Assembly: GCA_018268775.1 (NCBI GenBank)
Contig: JAFDVV010000005.1
Span: 9,056 to 57,666 of the forward strand
From: Acidobacteriota bacterium
GTDB taxonomy: Bacteria; Acidobacteriota; Terriglobia; Terriglobales; Acidobacteriaceae
Direction: 5' to 3'
Length of the DNA: 48,611 nucleotides
Numbering within the stretch: the first letter of the stretch is position 1; the number at the start of each line of letters is the position of its first letter. The translations under genes were made by a program, and so were the position numbers. Below are positions 33,563-42,338 of the stretch, piece after piece. The notes beneath the pieces are model-generated. The model saw nothing but the letters and a program-made list of their open reading frames with translations. It was not told the origin of the DNA and did no database searches.

Positions 33563-33674
33563 TCCTTCTATGGGAATCGCCGGAAGTGCGGACGCGCTGC
33601 AACTTGGAGCGTGCTCACGAGGGCAAAGAGCATTGACGCGATATGCCTGGTTGTGAGTAGAATCTAGTCTCGTT

Positions 33675-33695
33675 CTCAATGGTTGGACCGTTGAG
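33675..33695 (+). terminator. Possible Rho-independent terminator after DUF2264
   Basis: CTCAATGG-N5-CCGTTGAG, one G-T wobble, followed by TCTTATTT. It lies 113 bases after the DUF2264 stop and 55 bases before the next gene. It could instead be an operator for the polyketide gene set. Confidence 0.35.
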
Positions 33696-33749
33696 TCTTA
33701 TTTGATCGATTTGGATCGTGGGCCCAAATGTTTCAAGCCGGAGTGAACC

Positions 33750-34745
33750 GTGGCTACTGGCACCGCTCAACCCGAGGAGCGCCCGCTCGACCATCCGTCT
33801 CCGGACTGGCCGACATCCTACACGCAAGTTCTGGCGCGGTCTGCCGCCGGCACCGCCAAGACCTTGAGGCTCTACCAGGAAACCCTTGAGTATGTCTCGC
33901 AGGGCCGCCTTCCCGCGACGATCTTCCAGGAGCATTTCCCACACTTCATCCAACACTATGGCGCAAGCTACGCGGATCGCGCTGCAAAGATCGGCGCAGA
34001 GTTTTTAAGCGGCCTGGCTGAGCTGAACGGGAGTGGACATCTTCGGGCGGGCGAGGCGAACGGCCTGCATGAGGCGGTCGTCCCGCCGCTGTTTGACGCT
34101 TCGAATCCCGCAAGGTGGTTTGAGCAATACGCAGAGTATGCGGGTAAGTTGAACGCGCAGGCGCTGAAGGCATATCGGCGGCAGCTCGACCGGGTTGCCG
34201 CGGGCGAACTGACGGCCGAGGACGTACAGGAGAAGACGGCCACGCAGATGTCCCAGGAGTTGCCTGAGTATTTGCAGCGCGTGGGGCAGTTGTATTTAGA
34301 GCTGATCGAACAACTGGATGACCTTCGCAGCAATTATGAGGAAGACTACTTCGAAGGCATCCTCGCGCTTGTAGACGGAAGCAAAGACGGGCCGGTGAAT
34401 TTTGTTACTCTCCGGGGTCCTCTGGGTGGAGCGGCATTTACATCGCTTACAGTTACAAATACGACGGAACAACGCACGGCAATCCATTACATTGCCACGG
34501 AAGTTCGGCGTCTGGATGGTGTAGAAGCTGCCTTCAGCCCAAAGGTTGCGATCACGCCCGAGGTCCTGGAGCTTGGCCCCGGCGAAGAAGCCGCCATTGC
34601 CTTCTCACTTCAACTTGAGGCCGGCAAATATGAAGCCGAGACCCCTTACATCGGATTCTTGTACATCACCGGCGAAGGGGACCTTCGCGTAGAGATACAA
34701 CTGCGAATTGTCGCGACCAGGGGCAACACAGACGAAGTCAACTGA
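33750..34745 (+). CDS. Unknown protein: duplicated helical module plus Ig-like domain
   Basis: I do not recognise the family. The 331 residues have no signal peptide. Two similar helical units are visible: LRLYQETLEYVSQGRLPATI with FQEHFPHF (about 38-65) and LKAYRRQLDRVAAGELTAED with VQEKTATQ (about 139-166), sharing Lx2YxxxLxxVxxGxL...QE spacing. The C-terminal third (from about 210) looks like a beta-sandwich, with SLTVTNTTEQ, VAITPEVLELGPGEEAAIAF and IGFLYITGEGDLRVEIQLRI. The GTG start at 33750 has GGAG seven bases upstream. It ends nine bases before the polyketide synthase gene, so both are probably one operon. Confidence 0.78.
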   Translation: MATGTAQPEERPLDHPSPDWPTSYTQVLARSAAGTAKTLRLYQETLEYVSQGRLPATIFQEHFPHFIQHYGASYADRAAKIGAEFLSGLAELNGSGHLRAGEANGLHEAVVPPLFDASNPARWFEQYAEYAGKLNAQALKAYRRQLDRVAAGELTAEDVQEKTATQMSQELPEYLQRVGQLYLELIEQLDDLRSNYEEDYFEGILALVDGSKDGPVNFVTLRGPLGGAAFTSLTVTNTTEQRTAIHYIATEVRRLDGVEAAFSPKVAITPEVLELGPGEEAAIAFSLQLEAGKYEAETPYIGFLYITGEGDLRVEIQLRIVATRGNTDEVN

Positions 34746-34754
34746 GGCCGGAGT

Positions 34755-37700
34755 ATGTCCCGCTCAAAGGAAACAAGAGACTTTGGATCGACTGAGCCAC
34801 GGGCCAACGCTCACGAACCTATCGCCATTATTGGCATGCGCGGCCGGTTTCCGGGCGCAAGGAGCCTGGATGCCTACTGGAAAAATCTTGCTGAAGGCGT
34901 TGAATCGATCGCGACCCTGACACAGGAGGAGATGCGCGCGGCGGGGATCCCCGACCACATTTCGCGCCTTCCCGGATATGTGAACGCTTCTCCTGTGCTC
35001 GAAGGCGTGGACAAGTTCGATGCGCAGTTCTTCGGCTTCTCGGCGCGCGATGCCACGCTTACCGACCCGCAGCACCGCTTGTTTCTTGAGACGGCATGGG
35101 AGGCGCTCGAGGACGCGGGGTACGATCCGGAGACCTACGAGAAGCCGATTGGCATCTTCGGTGGATCGGAGTTGAGCACGTATCTCTACCACCTCTATCA
35201 GAACCAGGACGCGCTGAAATACATCGACGGTATGCAGTTGATGGTGACCAACGACAAAGACCATCTCTGCACGCAGGTCTCTTATCGCCTGAACCTCAAG
35301 GGGCCGAGCGTCGTTGTGCAGACGACGTGTTCCACCTCACTTGTAGCGGTTTCGCTTGCGTGCGAGAGCCTGCATCACGGTCGCTGCGATATGGCGCTCG
35401 CGGGCGGAGTCACTGTGCGTGTCCCTCAACGTGGAGGGTATTTCTACGCGGCCGGCTCCATACTCTCTCCTGACGGACATTGCAGACCTTTCGATGCGAA
35501 GGCCCAGGGGACGATCGTAGGCAGCGGCGTTGGCCTCGTCGTTCTCAAGCGTCTGTCAGATGCGATTCGCGAGGGAGACAACATCCGCGCTGTAATACTC
35601 GGTGCCGGAATCAACAACGATGGCAACGACAAGGTTGGCTACACGGCCCCTAGCGTCCATGGACAATCCGGTGCAATCCGCGCGGCCCACCGCATGGCGG
35701 GGATATCGGCCGATTCTATCGGGTACATCGAGGCGCATGGGACCGGGACCATCCTCGGCGATCCGATCGAGATATCTGCCCTGTCGGAGGTCTTTCGCGA
35801 GAGCAGCAAGAAGCGCGGGTTCTGCGGAATTGGATCGGTGAAATCGAACTTCGGACACCTGTCGTGCGCCGCGGGCATCGCAGGATTGATCAAGACAGTG
35901 CTCTCGCTTGAACATGCGGCGATTCCGCCGACTGTACATTACACGGCCCCCAATCCTGGAATCGACCTGGCGGCCAGCCCGTTTTATGTAACCACAAAAT
36001 TGCGCCCGTGGGAGCGAAATGGGACACCCAGGCGCGCCGGGGTCAGTTCGTTTGGCGTGGGGGGCACGAACGCGCACATCGTTCTGGAGGAGGCTCCTCG
36101 CCCGGCGGAGAAAAGCGAACGGCGGCCATTTCAGTTGCTGACCATATCCGCGCGAAGTGAAGCGGCGTTGAGCATCTCAACGAATGAGCTTGCCAATCAT
36201 CTGGAGGCGCACGCAGAGGTCGAGTTGCCCGATGTTGCCCATACATTGCACGTTGGCCGCAGGGCGTTTCGCTTTCGCCGCGCAATTGTTACCGCAGTTG
36301 ATGACCACCGCCGCGCAATTGATATCTTGCACGAGCAGGCACATCATCCTGTGGAAGCGGCGCCGTCGGAGCGTCCAATCGTGTTCATGTATCCGGGGCA
36401 AGGGTCGCAGTACCCGGGTATGGCCGAGGGCCTATATGACAGCGAAGAAGTCTTTCGAGAGGCGATCGACCGCTGCGCACAGATTCTACGGCCCCACCTG
36501 AAGGCGGATGTTCGTCAGATACTTTTTCCCGGCACCAAACAAAGAGCAGATGCCGCAGAGGCCCTGAAGGACACAAGGTACGCGCAGCCCGCCCTCTTCA
36601 TCATTGGATACGCGCTCTCGATGCTTTGGCAGTCGTGGGGAATACGGCCAGCAATGATGATTGGGCACAGCGTTGGCGAGTACGTTGCCGCCACGCTCGC
36701 AGGCGTGATGTCGCTTGACGATGCTCTCGCAATCATTGCCCGTCGTGGAGCACTGATCTCGGCATTGCCTCGCGGCTCGATGCTGGCCGTGTTTGCGGAG
36801 TTTACGGCGATTGAAAAATTCGTTACCGGCAAGGTAGCGCTAGCCGCCATCAACGCGCCGGGATTTTGTGTGCTTTCCGGTCCAACGCAATCGATCAACC
36901 GCGTGGAGAAACTCCTCATCAAGGAGTCGATACCGAACCGAAAGCTGCATACATCGCATGCCTTTCATTCGGCGATGATGGAGCCGATTCTTTCCGAATT
37001 TGAGAAGGTGTTCGCAAAGATGAAACTGCGCCCGCCTGAGCTTTCTTTTGTTTCGACCTTGACCGGACAGATGGCCGATGCAAACGTGGCGAAGCCGGAG
37101 TACTGGGTCGCCCAATTGAGAAATGCGGTTCGCTTTGGCGATGGGTTGCGCTTGCTGGCCGAAGGAAAGACGGACGCAGGCAAAGACCCGATTTATCTCG
37201 AGGCAGGTCCCGGCAATGCCTTGACAACTTTTGTCAAAGCAACGGCAAAGGCTACAGGCACAAAGGGAGAATGCGTGAACTGTCTCCCCTCTGCCGACAG
37301 CACGACACCCGACACAGAGACGATCGCCGCCGCCCTTGGAAAGCTGTGGGTTGGCGGAACAGCAGTGGATTGGAAGGGGTTTCACCGAAACGAACAGAGA
37401 AGGCGCGTCAGTTTGCCTACCTATCCCTTTGAACGGCAAAGCTACTGGGTAGGATCTCTGCCGGATGCGCGAACCGAGACCGTTCAGCTTCGCGACACGT
37501 CGAAGTGGATGTTCAAGGCGCAGTGGAGCAGCACGAAGCCGCTCAACGCAGATGTCTCGTCGTTGAAGGGTCGCAGAATTTTGCTCTTCGATGAAACATC
37601 GACGCCCGGCAAGAGTATCGCCGGAATACTACAGAAAGCGGGGGCGGATGTCATCGTCGCGCGGCGTGGGAGCAGCTTCAAAAAGACAAAACGGTTTTAC

Positions 37701-40088
37701 ACACTGAACCCCGAGAACTCGGAAGACTATCGAAGCCTGGCAGTCGATGTATGCAGCGGAGAAGGGCGTCTGGCGGGGGTTATCTATTGCTGGAATGCAG
37801 CGCCACCGGGCGACACTTTACTTGACGATGCCGCTCCGGTCGCGCTGCTGGGCCCCATGCGGCTCGCCCATGCGCTCAGCAGTCAGATGACAGTGCGTCC
37901 ATTGCCGCTGCTTTTCGTCACACGCGGCACTGCGCTCGTGAGCGCTGGAGACATGCTCGACCCCGCGCGTGCGCTTTGTGCAGGGGTGGCCAGGGTTCTC
38001 CCTCAGGAGCATCCGGGCCTCCGCGCCGCTCACATCGATGTCGATGACGACTTGTCCGTGGCGCAGGCGATCGCCGTGGAGATGGCAGCGGGGCTTCCCG
38101 ATCCCGCAGTCGCAGTCAGAGAAGGGCAGCGCTTCGTCGAAGCATTTGTCCCGATAGCGACCAATGCAGCTAAAACACCTCTCAATCTACCGGCGTCCCC
38201 TGTCGTTTTGGTGACTGGGGGCCTTGGTCACATGGGGCTGCATCTTGCAGAAGCCGTGTTCAACAACATCGGCGCGCGCCTCGTTCTTATGGGAAGGACC
38301 TCGCTCCCCTCTCCGCCGGAGTGGGAGGCCGCCAGCGAAGACGTCTCCGTGTCGGACGGTCAGCGAAGCATCCTGAAGCGCCTTGCGGCGATGCGTGCAA
38401 AGAGGGACGAGGTCATTGTTCTAAAAGCCGACTTGAATCGAGCGCCAGAGGTCTCTTCCGCAGTCGATGCTGCCATTGCGCATTTCGGAAGAATCGACCT
38501 CATCGTACATGGCGCTGCGCGGATTGATGCCGCCGCCTTCGCCTCTGCCGCCGAAACGGGAGTAGAGGTGATGGAGGCGCAGTTCTCGCCGAAGATTCGC
38601 GGCCTGTTTCACCTGATGGCCGCGATGAAGGGACGTGAGCCGAGGCGCTGGGTCCTGCACTCGTCGATCTCGTCAATTCTTGGGGGGCTCGGGCTTGCCG
38701 CTTATTCCGGCGTCAACGCTCTGCTGGATGTGCTCGCGCTGCAACAGGGAGAGAGCTGGCTGAGCATCGACTGGGACGCCTGGGACAATGCCGCCGAAGC
38801 ACAGAACGTGAGCATGCCGCTGGCCATCACTCCGCCTGAAGGGAGCGATGCGCTGCTGAGGCTGCTTGCATCGCCAGTTGGATCGCGCGTTGTGGTGGCC
38901 GTAAACCTCGAGGAGCGGTTGAAGGCCTGGGTTCAGCACAAGAGTGCGGATTCAAATACAACCGCGACGGCCGAGCTGCACCCACGGCCAAATCTCGCAA
39001 CGGCCTATGCAGAGCCGCGGACGGACACAGAGCGCAGGCTCGTGGACATATGGGGTTCTCAACTAGGCATCGAGGCGATCGGTATCCATGACCGCTTCTT
39101 CGATCTTGGAGGACACTCGTTGCTCGCCGCACAGATTGCGGCAGAGATATGCGACCGCTTCCAGATCGAACTTCCCGTGTTGCGACTCTTCCAGGCGCCT
39201 ACCATCGGAGAGTTAGCCGCAATTGTAGACAAAGCACAGTCAGGAACGGGGGAGACGGGAGCTGCCGGTCTTCCCTTCGTCAAAGACATTCCCGAGGCTA
39301 CTGTGCTGCAAGGCGACGAACCGGGCAAGGCCGCGAAGGCCGGCTATCGCGACTTCTACAACGATGTCACCAGGCGGCTGGAGACATCAGGGCTTGGTGC
39401 CGCGTCGTTCTTTCTCAACTACGGCTATATCGGAAAGAACGGCTCGGATGAATCCTGCTACGAGATACCGGAGCAGGTGTTCAATCGCAACTCGGTACGG
39501 CTCGCGTTTGAGCTGATCGGCAACGTTTCCCTCAAAGGGAAGCGAGTGCTTGACGTCGGTTGCGGCAGAGGTGGGACTGTTGCCCTGATGGCGGAGATGC
39601 TTGGCGCAAAGCCGGTGGGCGTCGATCTGTCGCCGGAAGCTGTGGCGTTTTGCAGGCGCACCCATAAACATGGAACAAAGTTTGTTGTCGGCGACTCGGA
39701 GAACCTGCCCTTCAAGGACAACATATTCGATGCGGTGACGAACATCGAGTCGTCGCACACCTACCCCAACCTGCGGGCCTTCTTCGGCGAAGTCAGCCGG
39801 GTCATCAAGAAGAAGGGCAAGTTTCTCTATACCGATCTGTTGCCGGTTGAGCGCTGGCTCGAAGTCCGCGCACTCCTTCCTCCGCTGGGCTTCCGTATTT
39901 TGAGCGACAGAGAGATCACGGAAAATGTGCTTGCGTCTTGCGACGATGTCGCCTCCACACGCGCGCAGGCATTTGGAGGACACGATGCGATGATCGACAA
40001 TTTTCTTGCGGTTCCAGGATCGGCCGTCTACGAACAGATGAACAGCGGCGCGTGGCAATATCGCATCCTGCGCGCCGAGCGGGTTTGA
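34755..40088 (+). CDS. Type I polyketide synthase module KS-AT-KR-ACP with C-terminal O-methyltransferase
   Basis: 1777 residues. Ketosynthase (21-445): Cys192 in TTCSTSL, His328 in EAHGTGT, His368 in SNFGHL. Acyltransferase (540-840): GHSVGE with Ser639; HAFH at 735-738 predicts malonyl-CoA. Ketoreductase (about 920-1380): NADPH motif TGGLGHMG (1154), Lys1280, Ser1304-1307, Tyr1317, Asn1321, apparently active. No dehydratase or enoylreductase. Acyl carrier: DLGGHSLLA with Ser1455. From about 1525 a methyltransferase: FYNDVTRRLE, FFLNYGYIG, VLDVGCGRGGTVALMAEM, VGDSENLPF, IESSHTYPN, resembling mycobacterial phthiotriol O-methyltransferases. No thioesterase is present, so product release is unclear. 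It would add one malonyl unit, reduce it and perhaps O-methylate the new hydroxyl. Confidence 0.95.
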   Translation: MSRSKETRDFGSTEPRANAHEPIAIIGMRGRFPGARSLDAYWKNLAEGVESIATLTQEEMRAAGIPDHISRLPGYVNASPVLEGVDKFDAQFFGFSARDATLTDPQHRLFLETAWEALEDAGYDPETYEKPIGIFGGSELSTYLYHLYQNQDALKYIDGMQLMVTNDKDHLCTQVSYRLNLKGPSVVVQTTCSTSLVAVSLACESLHHGRCDMALAGGVTVRVPQRGGYFYAAGSILSPDGHCRPFDAKAQGTIVGSGVGLVVLKRLSDAIREGDNIRAVILGAGINNDGNDKVGYTAPSVHGQSGAIRAAHRMAGISADSIGYIEAHGTGTILGDPIEISALSEVFRESSKKRGFCGIGSVKSNFGHLSCAAGIAGLIKTVLSLEHAAIPPTVHYTAPNPGIDLAASPFYVTTKLRPWERNGTPRRAGVSSFGVGGTNAHIVLEEAPRPAEKSERRPFQLLTISARSEAALSISTNELANHLEAHAEVELPDVAHTLHVGRRAFRFRRAIVTAVDDHRRAIDILHEQAHHPVEAAPSERPIVFMYPGQGSQYPGMAEGLYDSEEVFREAIDRCAQILRPHLKADVRQILFPGTKQRADAAEALKDTRYAQPALFIIGYALSMLWQSWGIRPAMMIGHSVGEYVAATLAGVMSLDDALAIIARRGALISALPRGSMLAVFAEFTAIEKFVTGKVALAAINAPGFCVLSGPTQSINRVEKLLIKESIPNRKLHTSHAFHSAMMEPILSEFEKVFAKMKLRPPELSFVSTLTGQMADANVAKPEYWVAQLRNAVRFGDGLRLLAEGKTDAGKDPIYLEAGPGNALTTFVKATAKATGTKGECVNCLPSADSTTPDTETIAAALGKLWVGGTAVDWKGFHRNEQRRRVSLPTYPFERQSYWVGSLPDARTETVQLRDTSKWMFKAQWSSTKPLNADVSSLKGRRILLFDETSTPGKSIAGILQKAGADVIVARRGSSFKKTKRFYTLNPENSEDYRSLAVDVCSGEGRLAGVIYCWNAAPPGDTLLDDAAPVALLGPMRLAHALSSQMTVRPLPLLFVTRGTALVSAGDMLDPARALCAGVARVLPQEHPGLRAAHIDVDDDLSVAQAIAVEMAAGLPDPAVAVREGQRFVEAFVPIATNAAKTPLNLPASPVVLVTGGLGHMGLHLAEAVFNNIGARLVLMGRTSLPSPPEWEAASEDVSVSDGQRSILKRLAAMRAKRDEVIVLKADLNRAPEVSSAVDAAIAHFGRIDLIVHGAARIDAAAFASAAETGVEVMEAQFSPKIRGLFHLMAAMKGREPRRWVLHSSISSILGGLGLAAYSGVNALLDVLALQQGESWLSIDWDAWDNAAEAQNVSMPLAITPPEGSDALLRLLASPVGSRVVVAVNLEERLKAWVQHKSADSNTTATAELHPRPNLATAYAEPRTDTERRLVDIWGSQLGIEAIGIHDRFFDLGGHSLLAAQIAAEICDRFQIELPVLRLFQAPTIGELAAIVDKAQSGTGETGAAGLPFVKDIPEATVLQGDEPGKAAKAGYRDFYNDVTRRLETSGLGAASFFLNYGYIGKNGSDESCYEIPEQVFNRNSVRLAFELIGNVSLKGKRVLDVGCGRGGTVALMAEMLGAKPVGVDLSPEAVAFCRRTHKHGTKFVVGDSENLPFKDNIFDAVTNIESSHTYPNLRAFFGEVSRVIKKKGKFLYTDLLPVERWLEVRALLPPLGFRILSDREITENVLASCDDVASTRAQAFGGHDAMIDNFLAVPGSAVYEQMNSGAWQYRILRAERV

Positions 40089-40101
40089 GGCGACACAAAC
40101 G

Positions 40102-40824
40102 CTAGCAGCAGCCGCAAAGGCAGCCGACACGATGGGCGCCGCAACGGTCTGGAAGAACGGCCACGGCGACGACGATGGGGCGGATCAGGCAGCCATCTGC
40201 CTTGAGCGTGGCGTAACCGACCTTGCAGGAATCCAACGCTGCCGCGTTTCCACGAACGACACCGGTCGCATCGGTGGTATCGCCTGATTGTCCGCAATCG
40301 ATCGCTACTGTGATCGCAACGGTCTTTTCGCCGCATGGCGGCAAGGTGAAGGTGGTATCGGACAGCGAGCCCTTCCAGGGCAACTGTTGTCCGCTGTCGG
40401 TCAGGAACGAACCGAATTCGAGCGTCACCTGGCGTTCGCGTCGCGAGTCGTTGTCGAAGGTGATGAGTATCTTGCGGGTCTCGCCGCAGCGCGCGTATTC
40501 GACGGTGTCCGCGCACCGAATGCAGCACTCGCAGCCGCAATCATCCTCTTCGTGGCAGCGGCAGCCGTGGTGACGCTTGCCGGGTTGCTGTTGAGTGGGT
40601 GTGGGAGTGGCCGTTGTCGATGCAGCCTGCGCCATGTCCACCATCTGCTGCAGGGCGGACGTAGGACTCTGATAAAGGTTGGTGTACCCCTTCTGGATAT
40701 TGCCGACGTAGTCGTTGTAGTCCATCATCCGCATCCTACGGGTGTCGTGACAGTAGCCGTAGAACACCTCGGGGCCTTTCGTCTCCGCACATGGCCCGGA
40801 ATAGCGGTTTTGTTGAGTGTTCAT
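40102..40824 (-). CDS. Cys-rich unknown protein with beta-sandwich-like middle
   Basis: 240 residues, family not recognised, no signal peptide or membrane span. A helical N-terminus (DYNDYVGNIQKGYTNLYQSP) is followed by a Thr/Gln linker and a Cys/His cluster HHGCRCHEEDDCGCECCIRC (about 85-104). A beta-rich region comes next, with RKILITFDNDSRRERQVTLE and FTLPPCGEKTVAITVAIDCG. The C-terminus is GCLCGCC. Some 20 Cys residues suggest metal binding or a disulfide-stable particle protein. ATG 40824 has AAGGAG seven bases upstream. It is the third gene of a minus-strand unit and converges on the polyketide synthase, 13 bases away. Confidence 0.78.
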   Translation of the reverse strand: MNTQQNRYSGPCAETKGPEVFYGYCHDTRRMRMMDYNDYVGNIQKGYTNLYQSPTSALQQMVDMAQAASTTATPTPTQQQPGKRHHGCRCHEEDDCGCECCIRCADTVEYARCGETRKILITFDNDSRRERQVTLEFGSFLTDSGQQLPWKGSLSDTTFTLPPCGEKTVAITVAIDCGQSGDTTDATGVVRGNAAALDSCKVGYATLKADGCLIRPIVVAVAVLPDRCGAHRVGCLCGCC

Positions 40825-40857
40825 CGCTGTCTCCTTAGCTGATAGAAGTTCTCCGAT

Positions 40858-41403
40858 TCATCGATTGCCGCTGATCCGCACGCGAAGGCCGCCATCCTGA
40901 TGACCGGATGGACCGGAAGGCTGTTGCGGTGGTGCCACTTGGGGATGCGCGTGACAGTTGCAATGCGTGTGAGCGGGCTTCGCGGGATCGTTCAACAACG
41001 TCTCGTAACGACCAGATGTGGTGAAGCCAAACAGCTCCATTCCCATAAACGTAAAGCCGAAGTGCTGCGAGTACGGCTGCTCCATCCTTATTGGCGGGAG
41101 TGGAGCAATCTTGATGGTCTGACAGGAGTCCACCGCGACCGGCTTCAGATCGACGACAGAGTTTGAATCGCTTGTACTTGTAACGGAGAGCGGTTCCACT
41201 TTGAGGTCGAGCTTGGAGTCGCTGTTGCTTGTCGATTGCGTAACGATCGGCTGGGTCACGGCCAAGGTCGAGTTCACATTGATGGGAGCGATCTCGGCTA
41301 TGTGAATGTTATCGAGATCGGTGTCGATGTGGACCGTCGAACCATCGCTGCCTAGCTTGATGGTCCACGGATTCGGAATCGATGGGGATCCGCCCTTGCT
41401 CAT
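40858..41403 (-). CDS. Unknown 181-residue protein with C-terminal His/Cys cluster
   Basis: Family not recognised. It begins MSKGGSPSIPNPWTIKLGSD and has a low-complexity beta-type middle rich in Val, Asn, Ser, Thr (VTQPIVTQSTSNSDSKLDLK). A Phe/Met-rich stretch follows (HFGFTFMGMELFGFTTSGRY), and then HTHCNCHAHP, a likely metal site, before a Pro/Gln tail. The frame is open upstream to 41745, but the start at ATG 41403 is set by GGAG seven bases upstream and an ATGA overlap with the preceding gene's stop. No signal peptide. Middle gene of the three-gene unit. Confidence 0.72.
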   Translation of the reverse strand: MSKGGSPSIPNPWTIKLGSDGSTVHIDTDLDNIHIAEIAPINVNSTLAVTQPIVTQSTSNSDSKLDLKVEPLSVTSTSDSNSVVDLKPVAVDSCQTIKIAPLPPIRMEQPYSQHFGFTFMGMELFGFTTSGRYETLLNDPAKPAHTHCNCHAHPQVAPPQQPSGPSGHQDGGLRVRISGNR

Positions 41404-42218
41404 TGTGTGCTCTCCTTCGCTTTGCGCCGGGCTGCGCGGGTTCCGTAGTTGGCCGTGGTATAGATATCGACTGAAAGCGTGGCATTGTAGAGCTGAAGGT
41501 TTGCGTGGTAGTGCCGCAGTGGCTTCAAGGTCGCGGGCAGGTCGAAGGTCACGTCCACCGAGAGCCTCTGACCGGGGTGCAGCACGAGTGGATCGCGCCG
41601 GGTGACGAGCATTCCAGCCTGAAGATCGCCCCAGTGCAGGAGTATGCCCTTCACCATGGATTCCACGGACGCCTTGTCGGAGTCGTTGATCCCGGCGACA
41701 AGCGCTGAAGCGAGGTCGAACGAATCGAAGATCGGGGCCTCGCATTGTGCGCCAGTCGGCAGATCGACGTTTCCGGCGTTCTCGGCGATGAACGTCCTGG
41801 TATAGCTTGTGTCGCCACCGGCAAGGATCGTGATCTGGCTGGGATCCATGCGAAGGTCGACGACCTCATCGACATGTACCTCGGCCGCCAGCGTACGATC
41901 TCCTACGGTCAGCTCAAGATCGTAGCTGCCGGGTGGTGTGCTGGAGGCGACCACAATCGTCCCCGGAACGCTTGCCTGTTCGCCCGGATACAACTTTGCA
42001 AAGAAAGGCATCTCGCCAAGCGGAAGCTGCGCGGCCCCTTTTAGCGAACTGGATCTAAGTGCTACGCTGCGCAGCTTTTGTTTTCCGGTGCCATTGTTGA
42101 CGAGTGGGATCGTTCCGCTAAGCCCTTGTGGAGGGCCAGAGAAGAAGAGCTTTTTGGCGGAGCCTGCAAGCTGCAGTGAGGGCTCAACCCGAACCATGTC
42201 GCGTTTATCAGCAGTCAT
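41400..42218 (-). CDS. Unknown protein with Ig-like/NEW-type beta-sandwich domains
   Basis: 272 residues, no signal peptide, family not recognised. The sequence alternates strands and turns in the way of surface or structural Ig-like domains: GLSGTIPLVNNGTGKQKLRS, then LYPGEQASVPGTIVVASSTP PGSYDLELTVGDRTLAAEVH, VDLRMDPSQITILAGGDTSY and PGQRLSVDVTFDLPATLKPL. The phrase pattern (pGxxxxvp.tv) resembles the C-terminal part of the 331-residue protein across the polyketide gene. First gene of the unit, behind a promoter-like region at 42261-42317. GGGAGG lies 11 bases before ATG 42218. Confidence 0.75.
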   Translation of the reverse strand: MTADKRDMVRVEPSLQLAGSAKKLFFSGPPQGLSGTIPLVNNGTGKQKLRSVALRSSSLKGAAQLPLGEMPFFAKLYPGEQASVPGTIVVASSTPPGSYDLELTVGDRTLAAEVHVDEVVDLRMDPSQITILAGGDTSYTRTFIAENAGNVDLPTGAQCEAPIFDSFDLASALVAGINDSDKASVESMVKGILLHWGDLQAGMLVTRRDPLVLHPGQRLSVDVTFDLPATLKPLRHYHANLQLYNATLSVDIYTTANYGTRAARRKAKESTQ

Positions 42219-42260
42219 GCGGGGACATGCCTCCCTGATAAGGGCCCGGTAGTGGAGACT

Positions 42261-42317
42261 ACGGTACTCGGTGTTCCATCACAATGTCAATGCTGCGGCC
42301 ACAATTAAATGCGGCCA
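42261..42317 (-). promoter_or_regulatory. Promoter with tandem operator-like repeats for the Ig-like/Cys-rich operon
   Basis: On the minus strand: a perfect TTGACA -35 (42290-42285), an 18-base spacer and TACCGT as a weak -10 (42266-42261). The predicted start would be about 35 bases before ATG 42218. Directly upstream lie two direct copies of TGGCCGCA, 16 bases apart (42317-42310 and 42301-42294), a spacing suited to an activator. Confidence 0.45.
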
Positions 42318-42338
42318 TTAACCGCATTCAGTCCCGCG

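Noticed and set aside
39387..40130. 247-codon minus-strand frame
   Set aside because: Antisense to the methyltransferase domain of the polyketide synthase; no motifs.
41404..41745. N-terminal extension of the 181-residue protein
   Set aside because: Arg/Pro-rich and out of frame with the overlapping Ig-like gene; the start at 41403 has the ribosome site and an ATGA junction.
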